This document shows positions 1 through 5,253 of a stretch of 7,305 bases of DNA, in pieces. A program made the position numbers and the translations under genes. The stretch comes from an uncultured Veillonella sp. (GTDB lineage: Bacteria > Bacillota > Negativicutes > Veillonellales > Veillonellaceae): the NCBI RefSeq assembly GCF_905209685.1, contig NZ_CAJLUB010000097.1, positions 1 through 7,305 of the forward strand, read 5' to 3'. Every line of letters begins with the position of its first letter. The first letter of the stretch is position 1. The notes beneath the pieces were generated by a model. That model made no database searches, was not told the origin of the DNA, and was given only the letters and a program-made list of their open reading frames with translations.

Positions 1-244
1 GAGCCATGCGTCTATTGTTGTTCTTGAGGACGATAAACATTTATATCCGTCGTATCTTTGTGGTAATGTCGTTAGAATGGATGTGTTAAAGAAGCATCCT
101 GAGCTAGAAGCGGTATTACTAAAATTGACACATACGATTACGGATCAGGATATGTCATATATGAACTATGAGGTGGAATCGGAAGGACAGAAACCTCATG
201 ATGTTGCTGAGCGATACTTACGCACCAAAGGTTTGTTATACTAA
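1..244 (+). CDS. Glycine betaine/carnitine/choline-type ABC transporter substrate-binding protein, C-terminal end (partial)
   Basis: Only the last 80 residues are inside the window (frame starts at base 2, stop TAA at 242-244). The visible peptide begins SHASIVVLEDDKHLYPSY and ends in a segment reading DVAERYLRTKGLLY. The LEDDK...PSY block, the following 'PELEAVLLKL' helix, the 'ITDQDMSYMNYEVE' stretch and the terminal 'VAxxYLxxKGLL' match the conserved C-terminal lobe of OpuAC/OpuC/OsmF-type binding proteins, which capture quaternary-amine osmolytes such as glycine betaine, choline or carnitine outside the membrane and pass them to an ABC permease. Whether it is a separate lipoprotein or fused to a permease domain, as in some OpuC-like systems, cannot be seen. 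No clear terminator follows it. The exact substrate is not determinable from this fragment. Confidence 0.8.
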   Translation, partial: SHASIVVLEDDKHLYPSYLCGNVVRMDVLKKHPELEAVLLKLTHTITDQDMSYMNYEVESEGQKPHDVAERYLRTKGLLY

Positions 245-294
245 CGTGGGTTGCTAAAGGGTACATAGTATTGTTTTGTGATTATAAGATTACA

Positions 295-323
295 TTTACA
301 TCTATAATTAATTCCCCTATAAT
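295..323 (+). promoter_or_regulatory. Sigma-70-type promoter for the crotonase gene
   Basis: A -35 box TTTACA (295-300, five of six consensus bases) and a perfect -10 box TATAAT (318-323) are separated by exactly 17 bp. Transcription would start near 330, leaving a 5' UTR of about 48 nt before the ATG at 378. It lies in an AT-rich gap after the upstream ABC-transporter gene, so the crotonase is probably transcribed on its own. Confidence 0.7.
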
Positions 324-377
324 AGAAATATATAATCGAATTTTTTCGAAAACAGATTTTCATATAGGAGAACTCAT

Positions 378-1169
378 ATGATTTATAATACAATTCAATA
401 CGTAGTGGACAACGGCATTGGTACGTTGACATTTAATCGTCCGGCTGTGGCGAATGGTTTTAACATTGAAATGTGCAAGGAGATTCTTGAGGTTTTAGAT
501 AAAGCACATAATGATGAAAGTGTTCGTGCATTGCTCATCAATGCAGAAGGTAAGGTGTTCTCTGCTGGTGGCGATTTAACAGAAATGGAACGGGCTGTAA
601 ATGATGGTGATACAGAGTCTTTATTTGAAATCGTTGAACTAGTAGCCCAAATTTCTATGGCTATGAAACGCTTGCCAAAACCTGTTATCATGAGCCTTCA
701 AGGCGCTGCAGCAGGTGCGGCGTTCAACATGGCGTTAGCTGCAGACTTTGTTATAGCAGCTAATAACGTACGCTTTATTCAAGCTTTCGTAAACGTAGGT
801 CTTGCTCCTGATGCAGGCGGTTTATTCTTGTTGACTCGATCCATTGGCATGAACCGTGCTATGCATATCGTTATGACTGGCGAAGCCGTATCTGCTGAAA
901 AAGGTAAAGAACTTGGCTTTGTATATAAAGTTTGTGAATTAGAAGATTTAGAAACGGCTACAAGACGTCTTGTAGAGAAATTAGCTAAAGGTCCTGCACA
1001 ATCTTACCGCGTTATGAAGGAAATGATGTGGAATAGTTTCTTAGCTGGCTGGGAAGAGTACAAGAAGTTTGAAGTAGAAAATCAATGCTCTTTAGGACTT
1101 TCCGAAGATTTTAAAGAAGGCGTAAGAGCTTTCACAGAACGTCGTCGTCCTAAATTTGGTCAAAAATAA
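378..1169 (+). CDS. Enoyl-CoA hydratase/isomerase (crotonase) family protein
   Basis: 263 residues, the usual length for a single-domain crotonase, with an AGGAG ribosome site (366-370) 7 nt before the ATG. Landmarks in order: the N-terminal NRP-type motif (FNRPAVANGFN, about 19-29), the first oxyanion-hole segment FSAGGDL (61-67), the second oxyanion segment GAAAGAAFNMALAAD (109-123), and GLAPDAGG (141-148). These enzymes bind acyl-CoA thioesters and stabilise an enolate. The two glutamates that catalyse hydration in classical crotonase are absent: by alignment they are Asn117 and Phe137. An Asp sits at 145 in the PDAGG motif, as in PaaG-type isomerases. An isomerase or other acyl-CoA reaction is therefore more likely than hydration; the substrate is unknown. 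It has its own promoter and terminator and no fatty-acid or phenylacetate genes beside it. Confidence 0.88.
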   Translation: MIYNTIQYVVDNGIGTLTFNRPAVANGFNIEMCKEILEVLDKAHNDESVRALLINAEGKVFSAGGDLTEMERAVNDGDTESLFEIVELVAQISMAMKRLPKPVIMSLQGAAAGAAFNMALAADFVIAANNVRFIQAFVNVGLAPDAGGLFLLTRSIGMNRAMHIVMTGEAVSAEKGKELGFVYKVCELEDLETATRRLVEKLAKGPAQSYRVMKEMMWNSFLAGWEEYKKFEVENQCSLGLSEDFKEGVRAFTERRRPKFGQK

Positions 1170-1233
1170 TAATTATTCTCTTGTAATTCTTTGAAATATA
1201 ATGTATTTTATAAGCAGTTACTAATATAATTCG

Positions 1234-1272
1234 AACCGATGTGGCTCTATATATTGAGTTACATCGGTTTTT
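1234..1272 (+). terminator. Rho-independent terminator after the crotonase gene
   Basis: The 14-nt arms AACCGATGTGGCTC (1234-1247) and GAGTTACATCGGTT (1256-1269) pair along their whole length, with two G-U pairs in the middle and an 8-nt loop. The right arm runs straight into a T-tract to 1272. It closes the crotonase unit and separates it from pgl. Confidence 0.88.
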
Positions 1273-1297
1273 GCTTTCATAAAAAAGCAAAAGTGTA

Positions 1298-1317
1298 TAT
1301 AATAGTACTATTATAAT
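1298..1317 (+). promoter_or_regulatory. Putative pgl promoter -10 region overlapping an 18-bp palindrome
   Basis: Two perfect TATAAT hexamers lie at 1298-1303 and 1312-1317 just upstream of pgl. The perfect 18-bp palindrome TATAATAGTACTATTATA (1298-1315) contains the first and overlaps most of the second. No good -35 box is seen at the right distance from either; the best fits are poor. The likely reading is the pgl-tatA-HMA promoter with a possible operator, but AT-rich palindromes also arise by chance. Confidence 0.45.
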
Positions 1318-1339
1318 AGTTTTAGGAGGTCATTATTAC

Positions 1340-2095
1340 ATGGCTCAAGATACAATTAAATGTTATGACGGTCCTAGTGATGTAGTCCAAGCATTGGCGG
1401 AGGATTTTATTGATTTTACTAATGATGAAATTAGCCGTACTGAAACGTGCATCGTTGGTATTACTGGGGGTACTGTTATAAATGGTTTGTTAGAATTACT
1501 TAACTCTCCTGAATATATTGAGCGCCTTAATTGGGAACGTATATTCTTCTTGTGGACTGATGAGCGTTTCTTACCACAAGCGCATGAGGATAATTACTTC
1601 AATCGCGTAAAACCTCATTTGCTATGCAAGGCAAAGGGGGCTGCTCATTTCTTGCCAATTAATACGGATTCTAAAACCGTACATGAAGCGGCTGAAGAAT
1701 ATGAAAAAGAGGTTCGCAATGTCCTAAAGGCATGTAAAAAATCTGGTCTTGATTTAGCGTTGCTTGATTTAGGCGAGGATGGTCATACGGCAGGATTATT
1801 TGCAGGCTCTCACGCACTGCGTGTAGCTGATCAAGATGTAGTGGCCGTTGAAGATGGCAAGGTATGGGAACGCATTTCTATGACATTTTCTTTCCTAGCA
1901 AAATCTGATGCTGTCTGGTTTACTGTGACTGGTGAAAGCAAGCGAACTGCATTGACAAAGGTATTATACCAACGCGAAGATTACGAGGATTTAACGTGGG
2001 AAAAACGCATTGGTCGTACATTGCCTGGTGCTGTGCTTTCACAAGAAGCTGTGACCTGGTATGTGGACAAGGCAGCCTATAATGATGTACACTAA
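1340..2095 (+). CDS. pgl: 6-phosphogluconolactonase (SOL/DevB family)
   Basis: 251 residues, normal for the DevB/SOL-type Pgl that hydrolyses 6-phosphogluconolactone to 6-phosphogluconate in the cytosolic oxidative pentose phosphate pathway. The sequence shows the sugar-phosphate-isomerase-like fold markers: the glycine-rich phosphate loop GITGGT (40-45, usually G-x-S-G-G-S/T), the TDERFLP motif (73-79), and the family signature DLGEDGHTAGLF (143-154), with the catalytic His at 149. An AGGAGG site (1324-1329) lies 10 nt before the ATG. No zwf or gnd is next to it, so it is detached from its pathway partners here. It is followed after 36 nt by tatA with no terminator or obvious promoter between, so the two are probably co-transcribed. 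The GlcN6P-deaminase family is related, but the LGEDGHTA signature fits Pgl better. Confidence 0.9.
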   Translation: MAQDTIKCYDGPSDVVQALAEDFIDFTNDEISRTETCIVGITGGTVINGLLELLNSPEYIERLNWERIFFLWTDERFLPQAHEDNYFNRVKPHLLCKAKGAAHFLPINTDSKTVHEAAEEYEKEVRNVLKACKKSGLDLALLDLGEDGHTAGLFAGSHALRVADQDVVAVEDGKVWERISMTFSFLAKSDAVWFTVTGESKRTALTKVLYQREDYEDLTWEKRIGRTLPGAVLSQEAVTWYVDKAAYNDVH

Positions 2096-2131
2096 AAGAT
2101 GTAAGTTTTAGTAAATATAAAGGAGATACAT

Positions 2132-2374
2132 ATGGGATCTATAGGAACACCTGAATTAATAGTTATATTAGTGATCGCTTTAGTTATCTTCGGACCTGGT
2201 AAATTACCTGAAGTAGGTAAAGCTATTGGTAAGGGCATCAATGAATTTAAAGATGCTATTTCGGGCCCTAAAAAAGCTGTTGATGAAACGAAAGAAGCCG
2301 TTAAAAAGGCGACTACTATCGACGTAACAGCAGGGGCTAAAAACGACGATAAACATAAAGAATCTAATGATTAA
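2132..2374 (+). CDS. tatA: Sec-independent protein translocase subunit TatA/TatE
   Basis: 80 residues with the typical TatA layout: a short N-terminus, one membrane helix (about residues 7-20, [14 protein letters not shown]), the hinge [10 protein letters not shown] (19-28), an amphipathic helix ([17 protein letters not shown], about 29-45) and a charged, Lys/Glu-rich tail. TatA oligomerises to form the path for folded proteins carrying twin-arginine signals. A Glu at position 8 occupies the conserved polar position at the start of the helix. A good AAGGAGA site lies just before the ATG. No tatC is in the window, so the receptor subunit must be elsewhere. The tail is short, so TatE or a minimal Firmicute-type TatA are equally possible names. 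Confidence 0.92.
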   Translation: MGSIGTPELIVILVIALVIFGPGKLPEVGKAIGKGINEFKDAISGPKKAVDETKEAVKKATTIDVTAGAKNDDKHKESND

Positions 2375-2388
2375 TAGGAGGTATCACT

Positions 2389-2697
2389 ATGTGTAAAGAT
2401 TGTGGTTGCGGTGAAGATAATGGCGTTGTAACAAAGGTATTTACTGTACCTGGTATGATGTGCAATAACTGTAAAGAAACTGTTGAAGGTGCATCCCTTG
2501 GTTTACCTGGCGTTTTGAGCGCAGAGGTAAATTTGCCAGAGAAAACAGCGACTGTTTCTTTTGATCCAGCAAAAGCATCTGTTGAAGTTATTACAAAAGC
2601 TATTGAACGTACAGGCTTTGAAGTAGAAAGCGTTGCAGATGGTGTACAAGAACATAGTCATGGTTTACTAGGAACATTGAAACGTTTCTTCAAATAA
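2389..2697 (+). CDS. CopZ-like heavy-metal-associated (HMA) domain protein with Cys-rich N-terminus
   Basis: 102 residues. The core is one HMA ferredoxin-like domain (about 14-82) with the metal-binding motif GMMCNNC (22-28), followed by the usual G-V-x-x-A-E-V-N-L and F-D-P strands and the I-x-x-A-I-x-x-x-G-F helix. Copper chaperones and the N-terminal domains of CopA ATPases have this fold; Cu(I) is the likely ligand but other soft metals are possible. Two additions are unusual for a bare CopZ: an N-terminal C-x-x-C-x-C cluster (Cys2, 5, 7) and a C-terminal tail with HSH (89-91) ending in a basic amphipathic stretch. Its ribosome site AGGAGG lies in the 14-nt gap after tatA, so the two are almost certainly co-transcribed. 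No copper ATPase is visible in the window. Confidence 0.85.
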   Translation: MCKDCGCGEDNGVVTKVFTVPGMMCNNCKETVEGASLGLPGVLSAEVNLPEKTATVSFDPAKASVEVITKAIERTGFEVESVADGVQEHSHGLLGTLKRFFK

Positions 2698-2709
2698 TCG
2701 AACCCATAG

Positions 2710-2746
2710 GGCTGTATTGAAACACTGTTTCGATGCAGCCTTTTTT
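2710..2746 (+). terminator. Strong rho-independent terminator between the HMA gene and the cupin gene
   Basis: The arms GGCTGTATTGAAAC (2710-2723) and GTTTCGATGCAGCC (2727-2740) form 14 continuous pairs, two of them G-U, around a 3-nt loop, followed by six T residues (2741-2746). It ends the pgl-tatA-HMA unit. The cupin ATG is only 17 nt beyond the T-tract, so cupin mRNA made from upstream must read through it. Confidence 0.9.
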
Positions 2747-2763
2747 CATAAAGAGGTAATAAA

Positions 2764-3207
2764 ATGATACGCAAGTTTGATGCTAAAAATTTCAAGTGGG
2801 ATGGCGTCGATACCTTGGTATATAAACAAGATGGTAGCCCTTTTAAAGATGTAACACGTCAAGTTTTATACGATGGGGCCTTTGATATTCCATGCCAATT
2901 CCGCTATTTTGAATGCTTGCCAGGTGGGTATTCTACGCTTGAATATCATGAACATACACATATGGTTATGATATTCCGTGGGAAGGGGCAAGTCTTATTA
3001 GGCGATGAAATCCATGATGTAGAAGCTGGTGATTTTATTGAAATTCCAGGTAAAACGATACATCAATTTCGGGCTAATAAAGGCGATTATATCGGGTTCC
3101 TTTGCTTAGTTAACCAAGATCGGGACAAGGTAAAATTATTAACCCCTGAAGAGATGGATACATTGCGCTCTAATCCAAAGATTAAAGAATTTTTGGAAAG
3201 TTGCTAA
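2764..3207 (+). CDS. Single-domain cupin protein
   Basis: 147 residues containing one cupin beta-barrel. Motif 1 lies around PGGYSTLEYHEHTHMVMIF (53-71) with candidate metal ligands His62, His64 or His66 and possibly Glu60. Motif 2 is GDFIEIPGKTIHQFRAN (89-105) with His100. The family includes metal-dependent isomerases, dioxygenases and sugar- or ligand-binding proteins; this small type with the 'RYFECLPGGYSTLE.HEH' and 'GFLCLVN' signatures has no assigned reaction that I can name. The start is supported by an AAAGAGG ribosome site (2750-2756). It is followed by its own terminator. No promoter fits between the upstream terminator and its start, so it depends either on read-through or on a promoter inside the HMA gene. 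Confidence 0.82.
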   Translation: MIRKFDAKNFKWDGVDTLVYKQDGSPFKDVTRQVLYDGAFDIPCQFRYFECLPGGYSTLEYHEHTHMVMIFRGKGQVLLGDEIHDVEAGDFIEIPGKTIHQFRANKGDYIGFLCLVNQDRDKVKLLTPEEMDTLRSNPKIKEFLESC

Positions 3208-3209
3208 TT

Positions 3210-3249
3210 TATATGGCGGTTATGTGTGATGACCGCCATATAGTTTTTT
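3210..3249 (+). terminator. Rho-independent terminator after the cupin gene
   Basis: The perfect 11-bp stem TATATGGCGGT (3210-3220) / ACCGCCATATA (3232-3242) can extend three pairs into the loop. It is followed by G and six T residues (3244-3249). It separates the cupin gene from the transporter gene. Confidence 0.87.
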
Positions 3250-3296
3250 ATAATCAACAGTAACTATTGATATGTGTAGTTTGATAGGGAGGTTCT

Positions 3297-4700
3297 ATGA
3301 ATACCTTTACACGCGCCGCACTGACGGTACTGGTAGGACTTGTAATTTGGTTCTTGCCTCACACGGAGGCGATTAAGCCTGAAGGATGGCATTTATTAGC
3401 TATCTTCACGGCTACAATTGTAGGTTTTATTTTACGACCTTGGCCAACAGGTATTATGGCACTCTTTGGTATTGTTGCTGCGGTAGCAACAAATTCTATT
3501 ACCATGGTGCAAGCATTAGGTGGTTACGCTGAAGCCAATGTATGGCTTATCGTAGCAGCTGTATTCTTTTCTAGAGGTATTATTAATTCTGGCCTTGGTA
3601 AGCGTATCGCGTATACTTTGATTCGGTCCTTTGGTACTAGTTCCTTAAAGTTAGCTTATGCATTGGCTTGTACGGATCTTATTATTTCTCCTGCCACGCC
3701 ATCTAATACGGCTCGTGGAGGCGGTATTATTTTCCCAATTGTACAAAACATTTCGTTAGCCTTTGATTCTGAGCCAAATGGTAGTACGGCACGTCGTATT
3801 GGGGCATACTTGATGACAACGGCTCATACGATAAACACCATTACTGTAACAATCTTCTTAACTGCTTGTAGTGGTAACTTATTGATTACATCCTTAGGTG
3901 CAAAATTGTTTGGCTATGATATTTCATGGTGGGAATGGTTCCAAGCAGGTGTCATCCCTGGTGTAATTTGTATGATTTTGATGCCTTGGTTTATTTATAA
4001 AATCTATCCGCCTGAAATCAAGGAAACACCTCAAGCAGCAGTAATGGCCCAAAAAGAGCTAGATATACTAGGTCCTATTACAAAGGCTGAAATTTCAGTG
4101 GCTATTATTTTTGTACTTTGTATTTTGCTGTGGTCCACAGCGATTTGGACGAAGTTACATCCTACTGTAGTTGCTATGATGGGCGTACTTGCTTGTGTAG
4201 TTACAGGCTCCCTTACATGGGAAGATATTCTAGGTGAACGCACAGGTTGGGATATTCTAATCTGGATGGGTACCCTCGTTGGTATGGCTGGTTTACTTGG
4301 CAAGCTCGGTGTTGTTGCAGTATTTGCTGATTTTGTAAGTCAACATCTTGTAGGTATTGATTGGTTCTGGGCATCCTTCATTATCTCTGCAACCTTTGTA
4401 TACTCTCAATATTTCTTTGCCAGTGGTACAGCTCGTATTACAGCGTTATTCTCCGCCTTTGCAGCTATCTTGGTAGCAATGGGGGCACCAATTCCGTTTA
4501 CCATTTTGCTCTTTGGTTTGATGAACAGCCCTGGCTGTACATTAACGCATTACAGCTCTGGTGTAACACCAATCTTCTTCGGTGCAGGCTATGTACCGCA
4601 AGGAACATGGTGGCGTGTAGGTCTTGCTATTTCTGTGGTTAGCTTCTTAATTCACTTCTGGGGCGGTACCCTTGGCATGTGGCTATTCGGTATTCTATAA
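3297..4700 (+). CDS. DASS-family (SLC13/CitT-like) di/tricarboxylate anion transporter
   Basis: 467 residues, strongly hydrophobic throughout with about a dozen membrane segments, the right size for the divalent anion:sodium symporter family. Diagnostic motifs: WHLLAIFTATIVGFIL near the N-terminus (31-46), the first re-entrant-loop motif SPATPSNTARGGG (131-143) with Ser-Asn-Thr at 136-138, the ARRIGAYLM helix (165-173), and the C-terminal re-entrant region LTHYSSGVTPIFFGAGY (416-432). These align with E. coli CitT (APFTPSNTARTGG, ARRIGGYLM, LTPYATGPGVIIYGCGY), so citrate, succinate, malate, tartrate or 2-oxoglutarate exchange is likely. Substrate and direction cannot be fixed from sequence. 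An AGGGAGG site (3286-3292) precedes the ATG with a short 4-nt spacer. It is a single-gene unit bounded by terminators on both sides; the promoter is not clear. Confidence 0.9.
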   Translation: MNTFTRAALTVLVGLVIWFLPHTEAIKPEGWHLLAIFTATIVGFILRPWPTGIMALFGIVAAVATNSITMVQALGGYAEANVWLIVAAVFFSRGIINSGLGKRIAYTLIRSFGTSSLKLAYALACTDLIISPATPSNTARGGGIIFPIVQNISLAFDSEPNGSTARRIGAYLMTTAHTINTITVTIFLTACSGNLLITSLGAKLFGYDISWWEWFQAGVIPGVICMILMPWFIYKIYPPEIKETPQAAVMAQKELDILGPITKAEISVAIIFVLCILLWSTAIWTKLHPTVVAMMGVLACVVTGSLTWEDILGERTGWDILIWMGTLVGMAGLLGKLGVVAVFADFVSQHLVGIDWFWASFIISATFVYSQYFFASGTARITALFSAFAAILVAMGAPIPFTILLFGLMNSPGCTLTHYSSGVTPIFFGAGYVPQGTWWRVGLAISVVSFLIHFWGGTLGMWLFGIL

Positions 4701-4705
4701 TATTC

Positions 4706-4738
4706 AAAAAGTCCCTCACAGTAGTGAGGGACTTTTTT
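4706..4738 (+). terminator. Rho-independent terminator after the anion transporter
   Basis: The arms AAAAAGTCCCTCAC (4706-4719) and GTGAGGGACTTTTT (4724-4737) are perfectly complementary around the tetraloop AGTA. The T-tract after the GC core serves the + strand, and the A-tract before it would also allow termination of minus-strand transcription. It isolates the transporter from the ilv leader region. Confidence 0.93.
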
Positions 4739-4872
4739 GTTCTACCTATTTACTAGTTTGTTATCGATTTATTTTCTATGTGTATTAGATATGTAGTGTA
4801 TTATTGTTATTGCTATAGTTTTTATATATGGTAAACTTTAAAAATTTATATAATAAATCTATAGAATATTTA
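4739..4872. other. AT-rich intergenic DNA upstream of the ilv leader promoter
   Basis: This stretch is very AT-rich and holds no convincing gene on either strand. An isolated TATAAT occurs at 4849-4854 but has no -35 box at the right distance. It could hold an upstream activating element or a regulator site for the ilv promoter, but I see no clear palindrome. Confidence 0.5.
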
Positions 4873-4901
4873 TTGCACGACATTATATAAAATGTTATTA
4901 T
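4873..4901 (+). promoter_or_regulatory. Putative promoter of the ilv leader transcript
   Basis: A -10-like TATTAT (4896-4901, five of six) stands 17 bp after a weak -35 TTGCAC (4873-4878, three of six including TTG). Transcription would begin near 4908, about 28 nt before the leader ORF, which is a typical distance for an attenuator leader. No better promoter is seen between the transporter terminator and ilvD. Confidence 0.5.
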
Positions 4902-4935
4902 TATTTTATGATTACAGATTACTTTAGGAGGAAAC

Positions 4936-5067
4936 ATGTTGGGTTTAGTCATTAGCTTGTTGATTATCGCGCTCGTCGTGATTATTAAAGACATTCGAAT
5001 TATGAACAACAACTTAACACGTTTTTGTCTTAGAAGTTCCACGAATGGTTTAATATACAATCAATAA
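4936..5067 (+). CDS. Putative branched-chain amino acid leader peptide (43 aa) of the ilvD-ilvA unit
   Basis: A small ORF starting at ATG 4936 with a perfect AGGAGG (4926-4931) 4 nt upstream and ending TAA 5065-5067. The peptide begins MLGLVISLLIIALVVIIKDI. Residues 2-22 contain 15 branched-chain residues (5 Leu, 3 Val, 7 Ile), including Leu-Leu-Ile-Ile and Leu-Val-Val-Ile-Ile runs, much like the E. coli IlvL leader. The run uses GTC twice and CTC once, codons uncommon in the neighbouring genes, where GTA/GTT and TTA/TTG/CTT dominate. The second half is polar with no domain. It lies just before a leader RNA with alternative folds and a terminator in front of ilvD, which argues for a translated attenuation sensor. 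The alternative is a real small membrane protein, since the same residues would make one hydrophobic helix (about 2-17). Confidence 0.7.
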   Translation: MLGLVISLLIIALVVIIKDIRIMNNNLTRFCLRSSTNGLIYNQ

Positions 5068-5200
5068 GATTTGACTATACGGTTTGTTTCTTATGTGTAT
5101 TTATTCCAAGGGATACATAGGTCGTTTATGTACATAGGAATTCTGTAAACAAAAGGAATATCATTTGTAAACTTTTAAGACGATTCATAAGAATCGTCTT
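4988..5200 (+). promoter_or_regulatory. Candidate translation-coupled transcription attenuator of ilvD-ilvA
   Basis: Four segments fit the classical 1-2-3-4 scheme. Segment 1 AAGACA (4988-4993), at codons 18-20 of the leader ORF, complements TGTCTT (5026-5031). Segment 2 TTGTCTTAGAAGTT (5025-5038) can make 14 consecutive pairs, two of them G-U, with segment 3 AACTTTTAAGACGA (5170-5183). Segment 3 overlaps the left arm of the terminator (5177-5186), whose right arm, segment 4, is 5191-5200. Thus 2:3 pairing excludes both 1:2 and 3:4. Between segments 2 and 3 nested stems are possible: 5083-5089 with 5147-5153, 5103-5107 with 5137-5141, and 5114-5119 with 5127-5132. A competing helix, 5031-5040 with 5137-5145 (one bulge), would also tie up segment 2. 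All pairings were found by eye, not by folding software. No T-box motif (TGGNACCGCG) is present. Confidence 0.6.
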
Positions 5201-5205
5201 TTTTT
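5177..5205 (+). terminator. Rho-independent terminator in the ilvD leader (attenuator terminator)
   Basis: The perfect 10-bp stem AAGACGATTC (5177-5186) / GAATCGTCTT (5191-5200) around the tetraloop ATAA is followed by five more T residues, giving a seven-T tract (5199-5205). It points at ilvD, 54 nt before the ATG, and no promoter is evident between the two, so it must be bypassed for ilvD expression from the leader promoter. Confidence 0.88.
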
Positions 5206-5211
5206 ATTAAG

Positions 5212-5240
5212 TTGAAAGGCATCCAAGTGGATGCTTTCAA
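5212..5240 (+). other. Bulged hairpin in the 5' UTR just before the ilvD ribosome site
   Basis: TTGAAAGGCATCC (5212-5224) and GGATGCTTTCAA (5229-5240) form a 12-bp stem with a single bulged G and the 4-nt loop AAGT. No T-tract follows, so it is not a terminator. It lies between the attenuator terminator and the Shine-Dalgarno (5248-5253). It may protect the mRNA 5' end or keep the ribosome site unpaired; this is inference. Confidence 0.55.
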
Positions 5241-5247
5241 GAAAAGT

Positions 5248-5253
5248 GAGGAG
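5248..5253 (+). promoter_or_regulatory. Ribosome binding site that fixes the ilvD start
   Basis: GAGGAG sits 6 nt before ATG 5260. This supports ATG 5260 over the in-frame TTG at 5212, which lacks a ribosome site and would place the hairpin 5212-5240 inside the coding region. Confidence 0.85.

Noticed and set aside
241..432. Minus-strand ORF of 63 codons in the gap before the crotonase gene
   Set aside because: It overlaps a near-consensus + strand promoter and the start of the crotonase, and has no recognisable protein features.
3253..3271. Inverted repeat ATCAA/TTGAT before the anion transporter as an operator
   Set aside because: Only 5-bp arms with a 9-nt spacer in AT-rich DNA; expected by chance.
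4361..4642. Out-of-frame + strand ORF of 93 codons inside the anion transporter
   Set aside because: The transporter frame is continuous and motif-rich across this stretch; the other frame is a shadow with no ribosome site.
4909..4920. Short direct repeat ATTAC-A-GATTAC before the leader ORF
   Set aside because: Too short and AT-rich to support a regulatory claim.
4785..5060. Minus-strand ORF of 91 codons over the ilv leader
   Set aside because: It is the complement of AT-rich leader DNA, shows no domain, and conflicts with the strong + strand ribosome site and leader ORF; considered chance.
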